From positions 15,895,488 to 15,959,487 of the forward strand of contig CM070625.1 of NCBI GenBank assembly GCA_036346255.1: a stretch of DNA of 64,000 bases, given 5' to 3'. The DNA is from Ampelocalamus luodianensis (taxonomy: Eukaryota > Streptophyta > Magnoliopsida > Poales > Poaceae). Shown piece by piece: positions 47,201 through 58,379 of the stretch. How positions within the stretch are numbered: position 1 is the first letter of the stretch; each line of letters begins with the position of its first letter. The position numbers and the translations under genes were made by a program. Under the pieces are notes generated by a model. That model saw only the letters and a list, made by a program, of their open reading frames with translations. It did no database searches and had not been told where the DNA came from.

Positions 47201-47694
47201 TGAATGTTATCTGACTATAAAATTGAGAATTTATATATAAAAAAAAAATTATAGAATAACTGCTTTGGGACTTAGTACAAGTATTTAAAGAAAATACTGC
47301 TTTATGCAAATAAACCAATAAGCCATCCTTTGGTTACATCCATATATGCATGTCATCCTGTTATTTGACGGGTGTAACTTGCGAGCACGGTAGTTGTGCT
47401 CATACTTGCTTTATGCAAACAAATTTCAGAGGAGAAGGGCTTTGCTACCGGTGTGGATCTCGACGACTAGGCCGCTACCCCAGTCGATTGCCTGTGGCAG
47501 ATTGCTGGACTCTACTACTTCTTCTTCGTCTTCCGTTGTGTTCTTTATTGTTGGCTTGTAAGCCTCTTTTGTAATAAACTCTGTTGATTATTAATAAAGT
47601 TGTGATATGAATTTGTTACCATATTTGTTTACTGTGTGAACTAGCAACTGATCATGAGACTAGTTCAGAAATGCACAGAGGATTTGGGATGTTA
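44223..47694 (+). repeat. Long gypsy-type LTR (about 3.47 kb), apparently solo
   Basis: Starts TGTAACATCCC and runs to GGGATGTTA at 47694, where the expected final CA is missing. It has a TATA box at 45038-45047 followed by a GC-rich leader-like tract. The 46600-47080 part matches the LTR at 17570-21077 in reverse. No primer site or polypurine tract adjoins it and no clean target duplication is seen. The 288-codon frame at 44649-45515 is a low-complexity by-product. Confidence 0.7.
45038..45047 (+). promoter_or_regulatory. LTR TATA box
   Basis: CTATAAAAGG in CCCCTATAAAAGGGAGC, upstream of a CT-rich leader. Confidence 0.6.
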
Positions 47695-48040
47695 ATCCCG
47701 GGTACTGACAGCCCCCCTCGCCTCCTGCGAGGTGGTCAGGGTCGAGGGCCCTCGGGGTGCATTATCCACTGATCGGGTCCCCTCGGCAGCCTTCATGCGC
47801 CCTTCGCTTTGTGCGAGGGTACTTGAGGCACCCCTCGTCAGGGTCACGGTACCCTCCCAGCTTGTCACCCTCGAGGTCTCTAGTGCACCCCTTCGGTCTG
47901 TGCGAGGGGTACCTTGTTGACCTCCGTCCTGGCCAAGGCGCATGCCTGGCTTGCCTCCTTCGGTGCTCCTTGGAGGCCCTCTTGGGCCCTTTGCCAGGCC
48001 GTTGGGGCTAGTGGGCCACCCTACGACAGTTCCTATTGCC
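47695..48040. repeat. GC-rich LTR-like fragment
   Basis: CCCTCG-rich sequence ending GGGCCACCCTACGACAG, similar to the end of 21780-22270. Partner and boundaries are not found. Confidence 0.4.
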
Positions 48041-48130
48041 ATGAGAATTAGGGCTCCTATGATACGCTTTCGCCCGTTTGTACATGATAAAATATTTTAC
48101 TTTACACATAAACTGTTTGGTCGATAAAAT

Positions 48131-48430
48131 GGGCAACATATCTCATACACATGGGTTGATTTGTGGACATATGCACATAGCGCATCCTGCCATCCATCAC
48201 GAAATCCGCGGCCGAGATAACACCCATCTCCCACTTCATGCTATTTTGCGAACCCCTCCGCCGAAATGAACTCTCTCTCATTTCGCCCCCCGCGCTCTCC
48301 TCCTCCAGCCCGAGCGGCCCCAACATGCCATTCCCGTGCTAGGGTTTAGTGCCGCCCTCATGTGCCGCGTGGCGCCGCCCCCTGTTCGCCTCGTCGCCCG
48401 CCCCTACGCCGCGCCTAGCCCCTACTCGGC
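48131..48430. repeat. Left arm of an 8-kb inverted duplication
   Basis: GGCAACATATCTCATACACA through CACGAAATCCGCGGC, GAACTCTCTCTCATTT and CTAGCCCCTACTC recur in reverse complement at about 55950-56250. Confidence 0.85.
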
Positions 48431-50723
48431 GACAACCCCGCCTGCCGCCTGCTCGCGATGGCTCTCGCCTCGCGCCACCCAGGTTGCGGCGGCCCCTGAT
48501 CGGCGCCACTCCCTGCAAAGTATGATAGTATTATGTAATGGATAGATCTTAAACATGGTTTTGTACATATATGCCATGATACTTGATTTCTTAGCTCAGA
48601 AGTATCATCCAACATATTTGGATAAGCTATAGCAGAGATTTCTGAAGCATTGTTGTGAAATTATGCCTATTCAGCTATGTACTGTACCTGCTCTGCACTT
48701 CTGGAGAAATGTATAACGTGGTAATTGAAACTAGATCTGTACTTGGTTACCTGCTATACTTCTATTGAAGGATTTGAACTGTATGACTTGTTTGAATCTA
48801 TGGTTTTTCATTTCAACAACTTCAATTGCTTCCTAGTACGTGAATCCTGGCAATTCGGGGGGAGAAAAACATGAACCCTGGCTAAAATGTCACCTATCGT
48901 TGTCATGCATCACCCTTCACCCCAAGTCCAGTGCAGCTCCTCAAGTTGTGAGGCCTACGGCAGCAGATTACTACCAGAAAACACTAACTGGCTGTGCACA
49001 ACGCAAACAACAAATGTGTGGTGCCCCCATGGACGAACTCTTGCTCATCGATTAGGAAGACATAACAAAACCTAGAAGATTAGTAGTACCTTTTCCCTCT
49101 CTTTTTATCTCTATTTTACATAGCATGTACAAGTAGCTTCTTTAGTAACCTGCAGTTTTTATGGTCTCTTATTCGGTTGTCTTGGAGAGTTTTTCTCCCC
49201 TGTATATCCTCCCTACTATTAATATGATCAGGTAAGATGCTGCCTTTTCATAAAAAAAGAAGGATACTTCTATATCTCTTTGCCTTTTATTCTCACAATT
49301 GTACAATACAACAGTGTACCTTTCGAATACATTCTCAATGCAAACCTTGTTTAGGGACAGTCAATACAAAATCTCACTTACAGATTGTTGTAAAATTAGC
49401 GGTTTTAGCAAATATTCAGAATTAATTCCATCAATATTAATCATAATTAAAACAAATTTCCAGCACATTTAAATGACAAAATAAACATATAAACATGTAA
49501 ATCCTCCATGTCATTTAAATAGGATAATATGCTCAAAACATAGAACATGTGGACAATTAAAATCAGCATAATGCACATATTTAATTATTTGTTGATTGCT
49601 CTCAGATGTCGAGTTGCACAAGATATAATCTTGACCTTCACAACACTTATGTCAATATTCTTCACTAATTAAATATGACAACCACAAATCAGACTTTGAG
49701 CTTAAACTAATGCCTTACTTATATGTCAAGATTTATCTCAAAACAGCAAATATACTTTCAAATAATAGAGAATCATTTGTTTAACAATGTCAATGGAATC
49801 ACAAAAATCAGCACATAAACTTTTCTGCAAAAAGAATATCTCAGTGCAAAAGTTCACAGATTCAGCACTGGAGCCTTTCAGCAAACATATTAATACAGTG
49901 TAGAAAGTTCACACTGGATCAGAAAGATCACATAATAAAATGATTAAGCTCTTTTCAGTTATATCTGAACTATAGAGAGTACAAAGCTACTAGATAAAAT
50001 GACAACAGTAAGCAATCCAATTTGGCTCAAGTCTGATTTTAGTTAGCAATTCAATTTTAGAATTTGACAATCATCATCATTGATCAGATAACCAAGCCCA
50101 CAAACACCAAGCAATATCTTCCAGTGTTAGTCACAGACAAAACCAATCATAGTTCGATATGTGCACTAGCACAACATATATGCAAAGAGATAATCAAAAT
50201 GGAATATTGTGATACTCACAAAGTCGATGGCAATCAAAGCCACCGAGAAGAATCGGGTAAGGCACGCCAAATGGTGCTGTCTCAGAAAATCAATCGCACC
50301 GCTGTGCCGCGGTGTGAGGACATGGTCTTCGAAGATACAATGCTGATCTTCATAATTTGGGACACACCAAATGTGAAGTTGAGTTACCGGGAGATATGTA
50401 GTATAAGAATCCCCAACAAAATGCTCTGGCGGAGAGCACTAAGGAGCATCAAACACAAGAAACTGAATGATTCTTCTTCCCATCCAAGATCAATCCAAAG
50501 ATTACTAGATGAATCAATCCAAAGATTACTGGATGAATCCTCCAACATGCACAAGTCCCAAGTTCATCACCAAACAACCAACATAGGATAGGGTACAAGA
50601 AGAGGAACCAAAGAAATGCACAAAAACAAGACTGGACCTCACCACTGGCAGCGTTGAGCCACCAACATGGACTAGCAGCTTCCACTGCCAAGACCAAATC
50701 CCAATCGGAGGAAGAAGCACACG
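48431..50723. other. AT-rich interior of the inverted duplication, no gene recognised
   Basis: A TATATCCTCCC..ATAAAAAAAG stretch at 49200-49260 resembles a retroposon 3' end. 49260-50060 is AT-rich. A plus-strand frame at 50064-50591 (175 codons) has no recognised domain. Confidence 0.4.
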
Positions 50724-50736
50724 GGAAGTGGAAGAG

Positions 50737-51149
50737 CCTATGACAAAGTGCCAAGAAGGGTCATGTGGTGGGCGCTTCAAAGGAAAAAAGTCTCAACAAA
50801 GTATGTTACCCTAATTAAGGATATGTATCAAGATGTTGTGACTAATGTCAGAACATGTGGTGGTGATACTAGTGATTTCCCTATTAAGATAGGACTACAC
50901 CAAGGGTCAGCGTTGAGCCCATACATTTTTGCCCTAGTGATGGACGAGGTCATGCGGGACATACAAGGAGATATCCCTTGGTGTATGCTTTTCGCTGATG
51001 ATGTAGTGTTAGTTGATGAGAGTAGGATATGTGTCAATAGGAATCTGAAGATGTAGAGGAAGATCCTAGAATCGAAGGGCTTTAGACTTAGTAGGACTAA
51101 AACTGAGTATATGATGTGTGATTTCAGCAGTGCCAGGGAAGATGATGGA
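50737..51149 (+). pseudogene. LINE reverse transcriptase, first part
   Basis: Starts in the finger/palm region (YDKVPRRVMWWALQ). It includes the catalytic-loop motifs GLHQGSALSPYIFALVMDEV and the FADDVVLVDES active site, continues past a stop at 51054-51056 with SKGFRLSRTKTEYMMC, and is interrupted at 51149 by the LTR. Confidence 0.9.
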
Positions 51150-51194
51150 TGAAGAATCTAGACCCGCCATTATGTGTTAATGGAGTTTTGGTTA

Positions 51195-51480
51195 TTAATA
51201 ACAAATCATTTGTGAGACTAACACTCTTATTAATACACCCATTGTTTAGTCTCAGCTTGGATAAAAAGGTGGAAATCAAATGAGGTATGCATTCCAAATG
51301 ACAAATCTATTTATGAGACTAACACTTCAATAGTTATACAAATTGTTTAGTCTCAGCTTGAAGATAAAAGGGAAAATCCAAACATGTATGTTCATATTGA
51401 TAAATCTATTTGAGAGACTAACTTCTTTATATTGCTATATCTCATGTTTAGTCTCAGTTGGATTTAAAGATCAAAGAGGT
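51195..51480. repeat. About 100-bp repeat, three copies, in the solo LTR
   Basis: Each unit has GAGACTAAC near its start and TTTAGTCTCAG near its end, short inverted motifs. Copies are at about 51208, 51314 and 51412. Confidence 0.75.
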
Positions 51481-51689
51481 ATGCATTCGATATCATTTTA
51501 TTATATCTTGTTGCATTTCTCGGATCCAAAATATAGGTTGAACTTCACCAAAAAGTTAACTTGAATATGTGCATATGTCTTTATTACACATTCGTGTATG
51601 CACACATTTAGGGGGAGTTCACTCTATATTTTGTGGTTTCATTAGTATTGATCCATATTTCCTTTCCACATATATTTGGGATCCTTACT

Positions 51690-51915
51690 TTGAAATATAT
51701 CCTTGAATATATTTAACTTGTGTAGTTAACATATTCATATGAGTTTAAAAGAGTATATGTAACTTGTGTAGTTCATATATACTCACATTCTTGAATATAT
51801 ACAACTTGTGTAGTTCGTATATATTCATATGGGCATATGAGGCTTGCGTAGTTCATATATGCTCATATATCTTTTGAGTATACATAACTTTTGTAGTTTA
51901 TATACTCATACCAAT
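51690..51915. repeat. About 50-bp repeat, CTTGTGTAGTTCATATA type
   Basis: Five copies of ACTTGTGTAGTT or a close variant, followed by ATATACTCATA-type sequence, in head-to-tail order. Confidence 0.8.
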
Positions 51916-52079
51916 TACATTCAATTATCTGAAATTGTGTTGGTTGTCATCAATTACCAAAGAGGGAAAGATTGTGGTATCTTGTCCCACCATTATGAGT
52001 TAATGGTATGTTGTGGTAATTAATGACAATCACTTTGTAGAACCAATATTTTTCATAAGTTGGATGAATAGGTTATGTT

Positions 52080-52410
52080 CTAGGTGATTGAAGACTTCGG
52101 ATGATATCATGAGTTGATCGTCATCAAGTCAAGATTTTTGAAGAAGAAGAATATCATCATGTGTTGATGATATCAAGAGAAGAATATCATCATGGGTTGA
52201 TGATATTGAAGTAAAGAGCTTGGAGTAAAGGATGCATCACGCGTTGATGCATATCAAGTTCAAGAAGTGAAAATGATCATGAGTTGATCATCAAGTCAAG
52301 AAGAATCCATCATGTGTTGATGGAGGTCAAGTGAAGAGTGCATCATGAGTTGATGCATGTCAAGACTTGGGATGAAGGATGTCAGCATATGTTGATGGGC
52401 ATTAAGTCAT
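52080..52410. repeat. Array of short palindromes around ATGNGTTGAT
   Basis: About nine units such as ATCATCATGTGTTGATGAT, each a small imperfect palindrome (ATCA..TGAT) around a common core, separated by AGTCAAGAAG-type spacers. Confidence 0.8.
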
Positions 52411-52919
52411 TAAGCCGGACTTGAAGCGAGGATGTGCGTCATCAAGCTTCAAGTGGTTGCGCAAGGCAAAGGTATGACTAGTTAGGGCTAAGGATTTGTT
52501 CCTAGTCTTTTACCGGTCTCGGTGTTTGGTTGGGAGATCGGATTGCTAGAATAGGTTGTCATACTATTAAGAGGGGTCTTAATTAATAACTTAAGTTAGT
52601 CATGTGTTGATAGCTTATTGTGTTTGCTCTAGCTCAACTTAACATGTTGCCTATATTTGCGAATGCGTTTTGCAAATAGTTGAGGCTCATGGTTATTCCT
52701 TGTAGCATGTGACTTTAGTTTGCGAATGTGTTTTGCAAACGATTTAAGTTCATGTACCTTATTCCTTGTGGCATGATTCTAAAAGTCGGCAAAATGTGTT
52801 TTTGCGACTTGTTGAGAATCTAGCCTTCTTTTCTTATGTACATGTTGCGTCAATTGGCAAATATATTTTGCAAATTGAGTTGAAGCAAATGTGCAAAGTC
52901 TGATCTCAGTCTTGGTGAC

Positions 52920-53285
52920 TGTTGGCGGTCTGTCCGCCTCTGTCAGCGGTCTGACCGGTGGTAGTGGTCTGACCGCCATGGGTTGTGCGGTCTGACCGAC
53001 CTACGGTAGTACTGGCCGTTAGAAACGGTACTACCGGAGTACGGTAGTACCGAAATTTTTATGGCGGTACGTGTTTTCCAGAAGAGGTATTTTCTGGATT
53101 GCTCGGTTGCACTGTTGAGCGGTTTGACCGGCCCCTCTGGCGGTCTGATCGGTTTGAGCGGTCTGACCGGCCATTGGTTGGCGGTCAGACCGATTGTGAG
53201 TCCAACGACTAGTTTTATAGCCGTTGGCACTCGGGCGGTCCGACCGGCCATTAGTTGGTGGTCAGACCGATTTCGTCCAAATTCT
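52920..53285. repeat. GCGGTCTGACCGG array
   Basis: About ten copies of a palindromic CGGTCTGACCG-type motif, irregularly spaced and partly inverted (GGTCAGACCG). Confidence 0.85.
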
Positions 53286-54118
53286 CTTGAATCTCTCCCC
53301 AACGGCTAGTTTTTGTGTGGGGGCTATAAATACCCACCTTGGCTGTGTGAGGAGAGGTTGCTGGTGCCACTAGACATTCCATTGAGCAAAGAGCAAGCCC
53401 TCTACTCCCATTTGTGCATGTGTTGCACTTAGTGAGGTTTGAGAGGCAAATCCTATTGCATGTGTTGCATTAGGTGGTGGATTTAGTATCCACGAGAGCT
53501 TTGACACTTGATTGGTTCAAGTGAAAGTTGGAGACTTGTTACTCTTAGTGTTTGCCGACACCTAGACGGTGTGGAGGCGTCGTGCGTCGGTGATCTTCTC
53601 AAGTGAAGCTTGTGAGAAGACCCGGGTGTTTGTGAGTGACTTGGTGCTCGCCATCTCCGGAGTGGAGTAAGAGCAACCTTAGTGGAGTGAGGTGTTTGAT
53701 ACCTCGGAGGAAGGCTCAATTCGTGGAGCTGGCCCAATTGGTTTGGGTTTCCCTCAACGTGGATTAGGGGAGACCGGCAAGTCTCCGAACACCACAGTAA
53801 AACATCGTCGTGTCATCTTGTGGTTTGCATTCTTGAGCTCTACCATATTGCTATTTACATTCTTATAATTAAGTTGCTTATTCATTGTGTATGAATGCTT
53901 GCCATGCTATGTGCTATTTACATTGCTTACAAGTCCATGCTTGATTGATTATTATCAATAGACTTGTATTGTTAGTGCACTTAGTTGAGCCTAGTGGTTT
54001 TAGGTCTTAATTGTGCAAAACCGTATTTGTATTAGCTTCCGCATTAGAAATCGGTTTTAGCGCATAAAAGTTTTAAAACGCCTATTCACCCCCTTTAGTC
54101 GGCCTACTCGATCTTACA

Positions 54119-54710
54119 ATGGAGATGTTAGGCTGGACGGATAAGTAATGCCTAGGAAGGACACGTTTCGATATTTGGGGTCGATGTTACAGCGAGACGG
54201 AGAGATTGATGAAGACGTGAGCCACAGGATTAGAGCGGGTTGGGTGAAATGGTGCCAAGCATCGGGTGTCCTGTATGACAAAAAAGTTCCTCAAAAGTTA
54301 AAGGGTAAGTACTATAGGACGGCGATCAGACCTACGATACTTTATGGAGCAGAATGTTAGACGACTAAAAGACAACATATACAGAAGATGAGTGTAGCAG
54401 AGATGAGGATGCTGCGATGGATATGTAGTCACACAATGCGAGATCGAATCCGCAATGAGGATATACATGATAGGGTGGGGGTAGCACCAATTGAAGAAAA
54501 GCTTGTCTAACATCGCTTGAGATGGTTTGGACATCTCCAACGGAGGCCTTCTGAGGCACCAGTACGTAGTAGAATTTTAAGACGTACTGAAAACGTAAGA
54601 AGAGGCAGAGGTCGACCAAGACTAATGTGAGAGGAAGCAGTTAAAAGAGATTTGAGGGATTGGAATGTAACTAAAGAATTAGCTTTGGATAGGAGCGCAT
54701 GAAAGTTAGC
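54119..54710 (+). pseudogene. LINE reverse transcriptase, second part
   Basis: Resumes after the solo LTR with GDVRLDG-type sequence, then FRYLGSMLQRDGEIDEDVSHR, YRTAIRPTILYGAEC, MRMLRWICSHTMRDRIRNED, LRWFGHLQRRP and RDLRDWNVTKELA. These are the thumb and C-terminal region of plant RTE-type LINE polymerases. Several stops (e.g. 54358-54360) break the frame. Confidence 0.88.
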
Positions 54711-54965
54711 GATCCACGTACCGGAACCATAAGAAGGTTTAAGGGCTGTGTTTTAGGCTCTCGGCTCGGATGACAAGATGTACAGCTTAGGGTTTTAGCC
54801 TTGTAGGTTTATTATTATTATTATTATTATTATTATATTTTTTATTTAAAGGGCTCTTGTCTCTTTGACTTCTAGGAGGTTTCATTCCTAGTCTACCCCA
54901 ACTTGTTTGGAATCAAAAGCTTTGTTGTTGTTGTTGTTGTTTATTGTTGTATGGAAGTTGAAGAG

Positions 54966-55845
54966 AGGAGGAGCCCCTTAGGAGGAAGAAGAAGGATCCG
55001 GAGCGAGCCCACACCGCCGCCAATGGCCGGCGACAAAATCGCCAACCCTCTGCCTCTATCGCCGCTCGGGATAGGCAAGCCCCATCCGAAACTCTAGCCC
55101 AGGTTGAGACTCAGTCTCAGCCTTATCCCCTTTCTTTCCTCCAATGATAGGCGGGCCCCACAGTTCTTTTCTTTTTCCATTTCTTTTCCTTTTCTCAAAT
55201 TGAGAAATTACCATAAAACCCTAAAAAAATCCAACACAGACTACTGAAATTCCATAGGTTTCCTATCCTTTCATTTCCTTTCCTAGTGTAACCGAAAATC
55301 AAGCATTTTTCTATTGTCGTTTAACCTAACCCTAAGGGTCCTCTCCTATGAAAGCAAGCATTGTGACCTCTGTTGTCATTTAACCTAACCCTAAGGGTCC
55401 CTACAGTCATGGTCCTGCCAATGTCTAGGTAGGTGTTGAGGACATGGTCACTCCACTTGAAACTCTGAGAGAGAAGAATCTTTCTTGGGGCCAAATGGTC
55501 ACATAGACTTTGTGACCTCTAGGAGTTTCTCTGTTTGAAAAAAAGAATATATAAATTAGGATTCTAGTAGAATCAGTCATTTAGTCCACAACTCCAAATT
55601 CATAAGAAATTGTAAGCATTGGAACCTACAATAACAGAGCATGTTACAATATCTGACTATAAGTTACTCCTCTTTTGTGTTGTATACAACAATATACCAA
55701 AATTGCGAGAATAAGAATTAGTATCATGGACCATAGGTTTATACCTGTTGAAACAAGTTGCCATTTGAGGATAGGAATTGAAAAAATTGGCAAGTATACA
55801 ATAAATCAAGAACTAAAGATTTGGATTTGTGACTGACATACCACT
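54966..55845. other. Interior of the inverted duplication, right side
   Basis: A GC-rich patch at 54966-55080 has an ATG (55024) encoding MAGDKIANPLPLSPLGIGKP, then a stop; no family is recognised. The rest is AT-rich without a gene. Confidence 0.35.
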
Positions 55846-55949
55846 AGGGGGGGGGGCACGCGGCCCCGAGTAAGGGACGGTGCACAGTAGGGGGTTGGTG
55901 CGGGGCAGGGGGCCATCGCTGAGTCACCGAGCAGGGGGTGGCGCGGGGC

Positions 55950-56250
55950 AGGGGGTCGTCACTGAGTAGGGGCTAGGCTAGGCGCGTGGGGCGGGTGGCA
56001 AGGCGAGTAGGGGGCTGGCGTAGGAGGGCGGCGTCAAACCCTAGCACAGGGGTAATGGCGAGTCGGGGCCGCTCGGGCTAGAGGAGGAGAGCGCGGGGCA
56101 AATGAGAGAGAGTTCATTCGGGGGGGGTCGCAAAATAGCGTGAAGTGGTAGGTGGGGGGTTATCTCTGCCGCGGATTTCGTGATGGACGGCCAGAATGCG
56201 CTATGTGTATATATCCACAAATCAACCTTGTGCATGAGATATGTTGCCGA
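55950..56250. repeat. Right arm of the inverted duplication
   Basis: Reverse complement of 48131-48430. Inward of it, 55850-55960 is a G-rich tract with repeats of GGGGCAGGGGG. Confidence 0.85.
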
Positions 56251-56706
56251 TAAAATGTGAATCCAAGGTTGAATCTAAAACTACCTTAGAACTATACAGT
56301 TCATGCATGGTGACCCCATTTTCTCGGGTTTGAGCCCAAGTTTTCGTCCCACAGGCACAGCTCGAAACATGAAAAAACATATTAAAAGAAATAATTAAAT
56401 AATAATAATACTTCATTCGAAAAATAATTACATAATAATTTTCATTGGGAAAAATAATATGATAATTTTTTATTCCAAAGAATGCGATTTTTGAGCTTCA
56501 GGCCGTGCGACATGTGTTAGCCGCAGGAGGCGATAAGAAATTTCGGGGGGAAAAAAATGGAAACCGGCCGGCTTACCAGGCCCACCCTGCAATGATATTT
56601 CCAGGATCGTCCCGAAGTCCCAAACGGCAAACCGTCCCCCTCCAGATTGTTCCCCACCAAAACCCTAACCCAATCCAATCTCTCCGTTTTCCACGTCTCC
56701 CTCCCG

Positions 56707-57012
56707 ATGGGGCTCTTCTCGTGGTGGAAGGGGCGCGGCAGCGGCTCGCCGGAGCCGCCGAACCAGCAGCCGGGGAAGGGAGCGGGCGGCGCGGCAGCCG
56801 AGGTGGCCGCGGTCGGCACGCACGGGGCGGTGGAGGTGCGACGGCAGTGGCAGGCGGACGCGACGGTCTTCGAGTTCGGATCGGCGGCGGAGTCCGGCGC
56901 AGCCGTGACGCTCGCGGGCTACTGCCCCGTCTCCGACGAGCTCGAGCCGTGCCGCTGGGAGCTAGTGTCGGCCGCCGGCGAGGGTGCGCCGCAATTCCGC
57001 ATCGTCTTCTGA
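56707..57012 (+). CDS. Small conserved plant protein, function unknown
   Basis: A 101-residue intronless frame from ATG 56707 (an upstream in-frame ATG at 56647 is less likely) to TGA at 57010. It starts MGLFSWWKGRGSGSPEPPNQ, has a Gly/Ala-rich linker to about residue 40, then a compact conserved-looking part (ADATVFEFGSAAESG, TLAGYCPVSDELEPCRWELV, APQFRIVF). I recall similar grass proteins with the same MGLFSWW start and CPVSDELEPC motif, all uncharacterised. The paired cysteines in CPVSDELEPC could be structural. High GC, an intact frame and an AATAAA signal at about 57127 support a real gene. It stands alone just outside the inverted duplication. Confidence 0.8.
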   Translation: MGLFSWWKGRGSGSPEPPNQQPGKGAGGAAAEVAAVGTHGAVEVRRQWQADATVFEFGSAAESGAAVTLAGYCPVSDELEPCRWELVSAAGEGAPQFRIVF

Positions 57013-58320
57013 GCACGAGGAGAGAGCACCCCCATATTCCGGCACTTGTCATGTTGGGCTGTACCAGGTTTTATAGGTAAAAGGTGCGATCTTTTGGCTG
57101 TATACTGGTACCCAGGCATTTCTTGAAATAAAACTGATATATTGATGGGTTTGTTGGTAAGATTTGAATTGTCATGGATGGTCATATGTGCATGGCGTGT
57201 TAATTGTTGGATTGCTGGGTTTATTGTTGCTTCAGATGAACATTGAATATTTTCAAAATTAGTGTATCTAACGGATTCTAGTACTTCTTGGGTGTGGTAA
57301 CCCCACTGTAATTTATTTGTCAGTAGATGCATGATTAAGCTAATTCCAAGATGAAAACTCAAACTACAAGCCAGTTCCTTCAAATTGATCTGGAAGTTGC
57401 TCACAGGAACGTGTTTGGAGTATTTGCAGTGTCATATTGCTACAGTTGGTCAGTGAGAATCTTACAAATATTACCAAATTATTAGACAGGACTATTCTGT
57501 TTTGGGAGAATAGGTGCCGAATAGGCACCCGGGTGTTTAGCTAAGATATCAAATAGTGAGCCTAGAATTGGTTTTTGTGATCAATAGTGAGCAGTGTTCT
57601 AAAAACAGGTCTACTAGGCCATATACTCGTCCATATACAAGTAATGGGTGCCCTACCTGTTAGCCGGTTATACCGCATAATCAGGCCGGTTATGCCGCAT
57701 AATAGGTCAATTATGCCGTATAATCACTACTAGGTGGTGTGACCTGTCGAGTACCTGTTACCGATTTTTAAAACCTTGATAGTGGGCACCTAAGCACTGC
57801 AAATTGGGGAAACAATTCTCTCCTTGGGCTATGCGTATATTGTCTATATTTTGTTACTTTGAACAAAAATATGATCACAAATTCAGTCTATTTGGTTGCA
57901 AGCTGGAATTATCTGCTTGATATTGGTGTCTCTTCCTGCACACCTTCCCGCCTCTGGGTCCAAGTAGTAGCACATGTTAAAGATCATAACTAGGTGTGTG
58001 CTATTTGTAGCACTAAAATATTGTTATTCACAAAGCAATGGATCAATCAGTATGTTAGATCCTGGCTTTTGGGGTTCATTTGTCCTTACTTTTTGGTTTC
58101 TTGATATAAGGTTATTTGTTCATTGCAGTTAAGTTCGTCAAGTTGAATCATGAAACAACCGGCTGAATTACAAATTCACTTTTTTTCAGTTCAGTATTTT
58201 CTAATGGTTTTGTGGAATAGGCTTTTCTGGTTGACCTTTGCTAATTATAGTATCTAATTTATTCCTGGACTAACATTAAAGTATTCAACATCTGGGAAGT
58301 TATATTGGCTTGGCACCGGA
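57013..58320. other. 3' region of the small gene and intergenic DNA
   Basis: Polyadenylation-like GAAATAAAAC at about 57126, then AT-rich sequence. 57600-57770 has a local repeat of TATGCCGCATAAT-type motifs (three copies). Confidence 0.5.
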
Positions 58321-58379
58321 GGTCTGGAGCTACTCCAGATTTTACGAATTTTTTTTGATTTGGCCCTGTCGTGCCACGT

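Larger units (their letters stand above)
51150..54118 (+). repeat. Solo LTR of a copia (SIRE-like) element, 2.97 kb, with internal tandem arrays
   Basis: Starts TGAAGAATCTAG and ends CGATCTTACA. ATGGA flanks exactly at 51145-51149 and 54119-54123. The 3' end (AACGCCTATTCACCCCC, then TAGTCGGCC) is typical of SIRE/Maximus-type copia LTRs. It contains a TATA-like GGCTATAAATACC (about 53324-53336) and at least four tandem arrays. The LINE frame resumes immediately after it. Confidence 0.88.
50737..54952 (+). mobile_element. 5'-truncated RTE-type LINE with tail and target duplication
   Basis: Two reverse-transcriptase pieces (50737-51149 and 54119-54710) are separated by a solo LTR. The LINE ends with a (TTA)n tract (54808-54835), CTACCCCAACTTGTTTGGAA and a (TTG)n tail (54923-54940), typical of plant RTE elements. 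GGAAGTGGAAGAG (50724-50736) and GGAAGTTGAAGAG (54953-54965) are a 13-bp target duplication with one difference. Confidence 0.9.
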
